64,000 nucleotides of DNA from Beroe forskalii (lineage: Eukaryota > Ctenophora > Nuda > Beroida > Beroidae), in contig WFMF01000022.1 of assembly GCA_011033025.1 (NCBI GenBank), positions 496,001-560,000 of the forward strand. Direction: 5' to 3'. Made by a program: the position numbers and the translations under genes. The notes beneath the pieces are model-generated. The model was not told the DNA's origin and did no database searches. It saw only the letters and a program-made list of their open reading frames with translations. Positions 57,476 through 64,000 of the stretch are shown here, one piece after another. The stretch's first letter is position 1. Each line of letters begins with the position of its first letter.

Positions 57476-57690
57476 TTGCTTTCACTTTCTCAGTAAAGTC
57501 GTCAATAAGTGGGGCACAAGCCTTGATCATGTTGAGGAATGGTAGAAGTCCCGCAAGTTCAAACTATTGTTCCAATTCATGTAGGGGCAGCGAAGTAGGG
57601 AAGGATTTGGTGGTACAAATCCTTAGCTTTTCTTCAGGAACTTCATCAACAGCCCTCCCTTTACAACATTCGCTGCTGAACGTTATGTTA
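57476..57690 (-). pseudogene. Frameshifted coding-like sequence upstream of the long THEG-paralogue exon
   Basis: On the minus strand, one frame reads protein-like text (LAGLLPFLNMIKACAPLIDD followed by FTEKVKANS) up to the point where the long exon's frame takes over (LDDLINAADEDSQEV) with a one-base shift. Further upstream the same frame has a TAG and then more protein-like text (VDEVPEEKLRICTTKSFPTS). This suggests the long exon was once part of a larger reading frame now broken by a frameshift and a stop codon. Alternatively an unrecognised intron boundary lies at the shift. Confidence 0.4.
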
Positions 57691-58395
57691 ATTGTCAAAA
57701 AGTTCTAGATACTGGGAAAATTTCTAACTTTTCATCAGAATAAAATTCAAAACAGAGAGTACATCAGGGTATGGGAGGTTCGTTTCATGCTGACTACAAA
57801 TTATCTAGGCCGTGGGGCTAACAAATTTATGAAAAATAAAGTTTAATATTTTGCAATTTTTCGTTATTTACACAATATAATAATTTATTATATACACACG
57901 AAAAGAGGGACAGAGTTCAAGCTGTTTTAATTTTTGGAAAACTTCTTCCAGTTCTTTTTGAAAATTTCATCATGAGCCTCAATCATCAATCTGATATTCT
58001 GATATTCTGACTGACTGATGATGAGGACAATTTGTTCGATGAAAGGTCATATAATCAGATCATCGAAAATGAACTATTTGGAGGGAATACTCTGCCGTAA
58101 TTTGGAAAAAGAATCACCACAGTGAACACTGCCCCAAAACAATATTATTTCTCACCGGCAACATAGTGAATTCTAATAAATTACTATTCCAATTTCAATT
58201 CAAAATTTCAACCTAATGTTCCCAGGTTTTTCCATTGTTCATCTTAGCCTAAAAACCTTCTTACAACTCATTCAATCATGAGATCATGATATATCTTTCA
58301 TAAATTTTCACCAAATATTTCCTAAAATTTCTAAGGTAAAAACTGTTGCGTATTGATAGCTGAACAGGATGCTCTAGTGTATTACTGGAAAGTCT

Positions 58396-58535
58396 TTATG
58401 ATCGCCTGGTGATAGGTTGTGCTAATTCCTCGGTCCTGGTTGTGCATTTCGCTTTCTTGGCAGCTTCACTCACTTTAAAGACATCTGGGTTGAACTGCAC
58501 GTGGTCCATTGACTCTCGTTGAATTGCAGAACAGT
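58396..58535 (-). pseudogene. Stray duplicate of the THEG last exon
   Basis: Minus-strand sequence IQRESMDHVQFNPDVFKVSE and then CTTRTEELAQPITRRS plus stop matches the last exons of both neighbouring THEG genes. It lies between the 3' end of one gene and the 5' part of the other, with no preceding exons of its own. At the position aligned with the intact acceptor TCTCAG it reads TCTGCAA, so the usual AG is lost. A later in-frame AG (CAACGAG|AG) could still be used, so an alternative last exon of the upstream gene cannot be excluded. Confidence 0.7.
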
Positions 58536-58888
58536 GAATAGTAGGTGTTTGAGAAATTGAGAGCGATTGAAAACTCAAATACACAAACTGGTTTTTCACC
58601 AACATAAGGGTACAACATGACCAAAAAACTGGTACCTCAACAGCTACCTGCAAGACTTAATTATAATTGATAGTTCTATTAATAGTTGGACGACTATACA
58701 ATTCGTTCAATCAATGTTTCCTTGGGCCGTAAATTTATTTTATGAGATGGATGGAAAACAAATGAAACTAATGTTGATGTGAACTCATTGATAATATTTG
58801 AATGAGATTGCTAGTGAATTGATAGCTTGATGTGTACAATATTGAATGATAATCCTATGCTCTCTTTCAGCAGCTCTCTGAGCTCCCT

Positions 58889-60897
58889 TCACTTGGGTCC
58901 TCGTCGGATGGGCTGAGCTAGCTGCTCTATCCGTTCTGTTATCCCGGACTTAAGGGCTTCCTCGCTGACCTTAAAGGCATCCAGATTGAACTGCAAGTGA
59001 TCCATGGACTGTCTTTGGACTGAGAGGTGAGTGAATGAGGTGTTTTTAATTGTGTGTGTTAGTGTTAGTTGTCATGATATGCCAGTGAACGCAGTGATGT
59101 TGGGTTTGTAAATTAATCCGACCTAATACTGCCGCACTATACTCGGAATAAACATCGTTTTTAAAGATAAAGTTGGTTATTTGATGTGATTTTTGGAGGT
59201 CTACGGTACTTACTTGGCACACTGAGCTCCTCTATTCTGCGGGTGGCTACGGCTTGCTTAGCTGACTTGTTCACATTCCACTGTACGTCTCTGTTACCCT
59301 GCACAGACAGACAAATTATACCTTAGATCGGTATCATGTGAAAGTGAAAGTTTCAATGAATGTACTAGAAATTGTCGATAAATATATTTGGCATATATTA
59401 TATGGTACAATTCAATATTTATCTATCAATATTCAAATGATTTACCTGGAATCCCTCTACAAGTCCCTTAGATCTGGAGAGTTCCCTAACTCTCTCACTG
59501 GCAGCTGCCTTCCTTGCTCCAGCAGCCACAGGCCACTCAGGCTCCCTGAAGGGCCCTGTAGGCCGCTTCTTAGCCTCAGCGAGCTGCTCCAGTCGTTCAG
59601 TAGGCCTAGCCTGCTTGGCAGCATCGGATAGGATAGTTTGTACCTGACAAGGAGAATGGTGTCACGAATGACATTATCAATGTTCATTAAAATAATCATC
59701 TTTGTTGCGCAGTCGAACAATCAGTCTTCTGACCATGTATTTTGTATGTCATGCTATCGCATAATTTGGTTTTTAACCATTCAAATTCCAGGTAACTTGT
59801 CTCACCTCTCTGTTAGCCTCGTAGGAGTTATGAACTTTCTTAGGCTGAGCAAGTTGTTGTGTTCTGTTCCTCGTTTCGGATGCTGATTTGGCAGCTTTGG
59901 TGGGTTCCATTATTGGGGAGCTTCTACCACAGCTGAACTCGAACATAGGTCTGCAACGAGGAAATTGTCATTGTTCAAACTCGCAGTCGTAATCCATGAC
60001 CCATGAGTCTTATTAAATCATGCTCTAGATAATATCTATACTAATCGCCATTAAAGAATAGAATACACCTGACGATTGCAGGCAATTGTCTCCCGACCTG
60101 TTCTCGGTGTATTCGTAAGGAGGTTGTTTGGGCTGTGAGAGATGAGATATTCTGTCACTCCCTGTCCCAGTCCTGGCTCCGGCAGTTGGCTTTATTATCG
60201 GACTTTCTCTGCCACAGCTAAACTCCCATTGGGGCCTACAAAGAATACAAGTTAGCTTTTTCCGATCTTTTTCCTATTCAAAGTCAGAACATGGCGTGTC
60301 TTTCTACGCCTCTGAGATTTATCAAATCCTTACAATTTCATTGGAGGGAGAAAATTCGCGTATATTGATTTAAATCAACTCAGCAAACTAATAAACGAGA
60401 CAAAATCACTAAAGAAGGCAAAATCACTAAACTAGAAATAACGACGACAGAGGAAACCAGACAAAATAAACTCGGACTTGTATAGAGACGACTAACTTGA
60501 GGTCCTCCTGGGTCGACATGTTCTTCTTAGGCTGGGCTAGTAACATAATCCGCTCCGAGGGCTGCGCATTCTTAGCGGCAGGGGTCAGCTCCCACATGGT
60601 TTGCTGGTTACCCCACGACAGTGACGGGCTGCAAAGAAGTCCGGGTGTTAGAACTTAGGAAAGAGGAAAATTTTAACTTTTGGGTATTTCAGCTTACAAT
60701 TAAAAACAGTAAAACTTGGAAAAATTATTCAAAAATAATTTTGAAAATTTTGTACTGATCAATGTGTAATCTTAGTTAGCTATACCCATAAGAAAGAGTT
60801 GATCTAGAAAGCTTTGGTTTCGCTAGTGTCTCTATACGCTCCCTGAAAAGGAATAGAACTAGAAAGAGCTAGAAACTTACTGCAGCAATGTGTCCAT
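58889..60897 (-). CDS. THEG/SPMAP2-like sperm microtubule-associated protein, 300 residues
   Basis: Eight exons join with full phase agreement: 60897-60881 (ATG), 60842-60786, 60628-60497, 60235-60098, 59950-59806, 59643-59446, 59298-59214 and 59019-58889 (TGA), giving exactly 300 residues. Eight THEG repeats are visible: RIETLAKPK, RIMLLAQPKK, RISHLSQPKQ, RTQQLAQPKK, RLEQLAEAKK, RVRELSRSK, RIEELSVP, RIEQLAQPI. Between them are WEFSCGR and FEFSCGR blocks and a terminal SMDHLQFNLDAFKVSEEALK segment. The family is expressed in male germ cells, and its members are thought to bind axonemal microtubules; human THEG is 379 residues. All donors are GT and all acceptors AG. No signal peptide or membrane segment. 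This copy looks complete, and its exon structure served to define the downstream paralogue. Confidence 0.88.
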
Positions 60898-60959
60898 TGA
60901 GCCTCTTACAGCTGCCCCGTCTCGCTTGAGAACAAAATAATGAAATTTATCAAAGTGAT

Positions 60960-62930
60960 GACGTCAAAAAAAGCTTGCCCTGTAAGTGCTCAAGTCCTAT
61001 GAAATTCGGTGAAACTTGTAAGATGAACGCGATTGAAATTTCGAAAATCGGCACAATTTCTAAGCTAAAACAAATAAAATACGGCTTAGCTAAGCTATTG
61101 CATGAAAATTACTATTTTGGGTATCCAAGGAAATCGGTCTTTTTAGCAGGTCATGTGCAACATGGGGCTGCTATAAGTGCTCCTATTCCAGCACTAAATT
61201 TAATAACAGGCTATAAATCCGAGTGAATTAGCAAGAAACAAATATCAATTAAAAGATTTATCGAATCGTCTCTCACTTGACTCCCATAGCAACAGTTGTC
61301 CTGCCAGTGTATACTTTGCTGTGTGAGCCAGTAAATTATCTTAGGTTAGGTTCAAAATATTAAACATATTCATATTACGTGATACATATTTTATACGTTT
61401 CAGGGGTAATTTCATGCTAATGTCATAAACGGTTACAGATGTGTTTTATGTTTTCTCTATAGTGATGGGCTCCACCATGCCACAGTTAAAATTACATAAT
61501 TTGATCATTTTATCGTATTGAATTTTTATTCCAATGAGCAGTATCAGCGGTCTAGGTTATTGTTAATTCGGAATTATGAGTAGAGTGATGAAATTTATAC
61601 AAATTACGTCTCAAGACTTAAAAGGAAATTTCCTTTGCCAAATTAGTCATTTGAGGGATCTTTATTTCCTGATCTTAAGCGAGTCCTAATTTAAGAGGAA
61701 CCATTCGGTAAGTTGACTCTAGGCCTATATCAGGCTAATGCCTTTATGCAGTAATGCTTCATAGGTCGAAAGCAACTTGGAATATCGAAATAACAGCTGA
61801 AGAGAACTGACCATTGTCCCACAGCCCTTGTTGGGACAGTTTTTCATCAGGCCTCTCTCCCTTATCTCTCTTGAAAATTGGGAATAAGTATGATGATTAT
61901 GAAGCCTTTTCAACCTACTTTTCGACGTGTTGCTTCTAACCCAATATCTCAGTCAGAGAGGATGTGAAAGATTCCACACAGTAACATGGGCTAGGGGGAA
62001 ATGTATCGAAAATCCTCAACTTTCTCCGCTCAAAAATAAATGTGGCATCGGACAGATTCTTCTGGAGGATGAATGGGGTGAATTTGAGCAGCCATGAGAT
62101 TGTGAGATTCAAGCTACTAACCCGTCATCGATGACCTTAATCCTTATCAGTCTTTTTCGAACATCAATCATAAGCCACCCGAGTGAAGGGACTTAGAATC
62201 TTTGTAAGTCCTAGTGTAAAGGGACTTTGTAAGTTCCAACTGAAGAACGAAGCTATATTCCGGCAAAGTACAAGAAATATGCTGCACGATGTAGATATAC
62301 TTGCGAGTAGAGCTATCCTATCTATTCCGTGTATTTAACAGGGCTATTTCGTTATTGCTTGTTGCCATGGAGCAACGAATATAAGCCAGAATATGGAGCT
62401 GGCGTCGCAGGGATATCATTGTTTGTTTCCGATGTTTTTACCAACTGTTTATGTTATGGAGTGCAGTCATGTTATGATACGGTCAGTGCATTAAACTTCC
62501 AGCGGTCTCTTAAATTGGCGGTCCTCTAAAAAGTGATGCTCCTCTAGTAGTGAAACTTCTTTTCATCTCCAAGCATTTGCCAATAAATTTACTCATCATG
62601 GAGTAATAAACCGATGTACGTTGCAGAAGACACGTTGCTATCAGAGATCATGGTCACACTGGGGTACCAGTGCTTAGAACGGAATGCATATGACGACAAA
62701 TGCTTTGTATATTTCTATTTTCATGAACTAGACATGACTTAGACCGTAATGTCCTGATTATCAGAAGATAATGCAAGTACTGGGTTGATACTTGATGCAC
62801 TCTTTTGGTATTTTGATGCACAGGAATAATTCAAACTTAAACTTAAACCCGAAATTGAACAAGTGCTATTTGATGAATTAATAGCCTCCACGGAAAAAGC
62901 TTGGGCAAAGCAATAAATAAATTACGATCA
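60960..62930. other. Region upstream of the THEG genes, nothing recognised
   Basis: AT-rich sequence without a supported exon. Plus-strand frames near 60975-61226 and 62329-62529 have no recognisable similarity and no matching splice sites. The promoter of the 300-residue THEG gene should lie at its left edge. Confidence 0.35.
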
Positions 62931-62935
62931 TTTAC

Positions 62936-63836
62936 CGTCGCTGGTTGGACCCTCATCGCCACTGCCTGGTTCAAAGAACACTTCTCTTACATCTTCTTGA
63001 AAAGCAACGGTGCTCATAATAAAATCGTACGTGTAACGAATGAAAACGGTAAAACTTTTAGACTGATTATTCTGCACGTGCAATGTTTTTGCCCGATGGT
63101 TGCCATAGCAACGCCACAATAACGCGATACAAGGAGTACTTACTTCTTCTCCGATAAGAGCAGTAGCAGGAGGTGCTGCCAGACCGTAGTTCTTGTGCTC
63201 TGTAACTCATTACACTCTCAGCAGCTTCCCAGTAGCAGGACGTAGACTAACGGAGTCTACTGACTGTCTGACTACATACGATCTACTGACTACACACTGT
63301 ACGGTACTGAAGCTTTTAGATCTCCGGTGTGAGCGCGTGAAATACGAGCAGTTATTAGTCTGCTGTGGTCATGATCTCAAGCAGGGAACTACTGTCACTT
63401 TGTATCTACATTTCCATGGTAATTAGATTCAGTTGCCATGGTAACGTAGACCTCATGGTCAACACATGTGGGATTTGCGGCATTGAGTTGTGAAACAACC
63501 ATCAACATTAGTTTTGACAAACCTTATCAGCAGTTATCAATAAGCCTGCCCTTAAAATTTGTTTTCGAGCCCAAATCCTGGCGACGGAAACTAAGGTTGA
63601 GATTTGCTGGCAGTCTTGCCCCGTTTTCCTAGGCTCGAAGAAAATTGCTCATCCAGAACAGCATTTCTACTCATCAGTTTGGATCAAAGATGGCTGAGTG
63701 GAAAAGAGGGGGGGGGGGTCGACTTGTGCCCCTGGCTATAGATTGGGCATGACCATGCAGAATTAAACAATTTCGACCATAGAACTTACCGAATACTTTT
63801 GTCTGGAAGTGTCTGAACCCTTCATCACTCAAAACA
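62936..63836 (-). CDS. Possible exons of an unrecognised minus-strand gene (partial)
   Basis: Three candidate exons: 63836-63790 (after CTTTTTCAG, VLSDEGFRHFQTKVF, donor TTCG|GTAAGT), one ending at 63144 (contains MSYRAQELRSGSTS, donor AGAA|GTAAGT), and 62995-62936 (KDVREVFFEPGSGDEGPTSD, donor GACG|GTAAAT). The donors are good and phases can be made to agree (all phase 1), but acceptors of the second and third are weak, no family is recognised and the coding length is short. They may belong to one gene extending beyond the right edge, or be chance matches. Confidence 0.3.
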
Positions 63837-64000
63837 CTGAAAAAGCGCGGCTATGAACGAGTTCACCATGCTATCCCATGGTGAGCACCTATTAACATAC
63901 ATAACAATGCCTTTGTTATTAATTATATTCAAAAAACTTTCGAAACAATCGAGTGTAAAGATTCTTATTTTATGAAGCACAATCTGAAGTGTGTGTAGCT

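Overview
The window comes from an animal (metazoan) nuclear genome, most likely an invertebrate. The genes have many short exons with GT-AG introns and consistent phases. The families are animal ones: a glypican-type proteoglycan core, a rhodopsin-class GPCR, an Integrator subunit 12-like protein, THEG/SPMAP2 sperm-microtubule proteins and a secreted Cys-rich multidomain protein. The AT-rich intergenic DNA is full of minisatellites, palindromes and DNA transposons (hAT, Helitron, TA-flanked MITEs). I cannot assign a phylum from the sequence alone.

Layout: 0-3.2 kb holds repeats. 3.2-4.7 kb (-) has four 5' exons of a glypican-like gene whose 3' part was not found. 5.5-6.6 kb (-) is a three-exon gene for a 119-residue INTS12-like protein without a PHD finger. 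6.9-8.7 kb is a LINE reverse-transcriptase 3' remnant split by a hAT element with an intact 8-bp target duplication. 9.7-10.2 kb (-) is a second LINE remnant. 12.1-13.1 kb (+) is a probably single-exon, proline-rich disordered protein. 13.2-14.7 kb carries two tandem copies of a repeat whose first 186 bp folds into a cloverleaf; a third copy lies at 50.0 kb and is interrupted by a small Helitron.

15.1-31.3 kb (-) is a seven-exon GPCR (about 376 residues) with a 12.5-kb third intron. That intron holds four minisatellite arrays, including about 34 copies of a palindromic double-CCAAT unit, and two or three exons of a probable + strand nested gene. 32.4-35.3 kb is a cluster of very large inverted repeats: a 475-bp hairpin, a perfect spacerless 164-bp palindrome and a 1,565-bp fold-back element with an 8-bp target duplication.

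38.25-47.88 kb (+) is the most striking gene: a signal-peptide exon, twelve tandem phase 1-1 exons each coding an acidic linker plus one six-cysteine PAN/apple-like domain, one decayed exon, and a different Cys-containing C-terminal exon. Some exon-intron units are almost identical, so the array is still expanding or homogenising. 50.9-52.6 kb is a 21-bp minisatellite.

54.1-60.9 kb (-) holds two tandemly duplicated THEG/SPMAP2-like genes with the same intron phases and nearly the same exon lengths. The upstream copy encodes exactly 300 residues. The downstream copy starts with a long exon adding a putative zinc-binding and Pro/Thr/Ser-rich region, and a stray duplicate of the last exon lies between them. 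62.9-63.8 kb has weakly supported minus-strand exons. Gene models were spliced by hand from acceptor/donor signals and phase agreement; functions are by family resemblance only.
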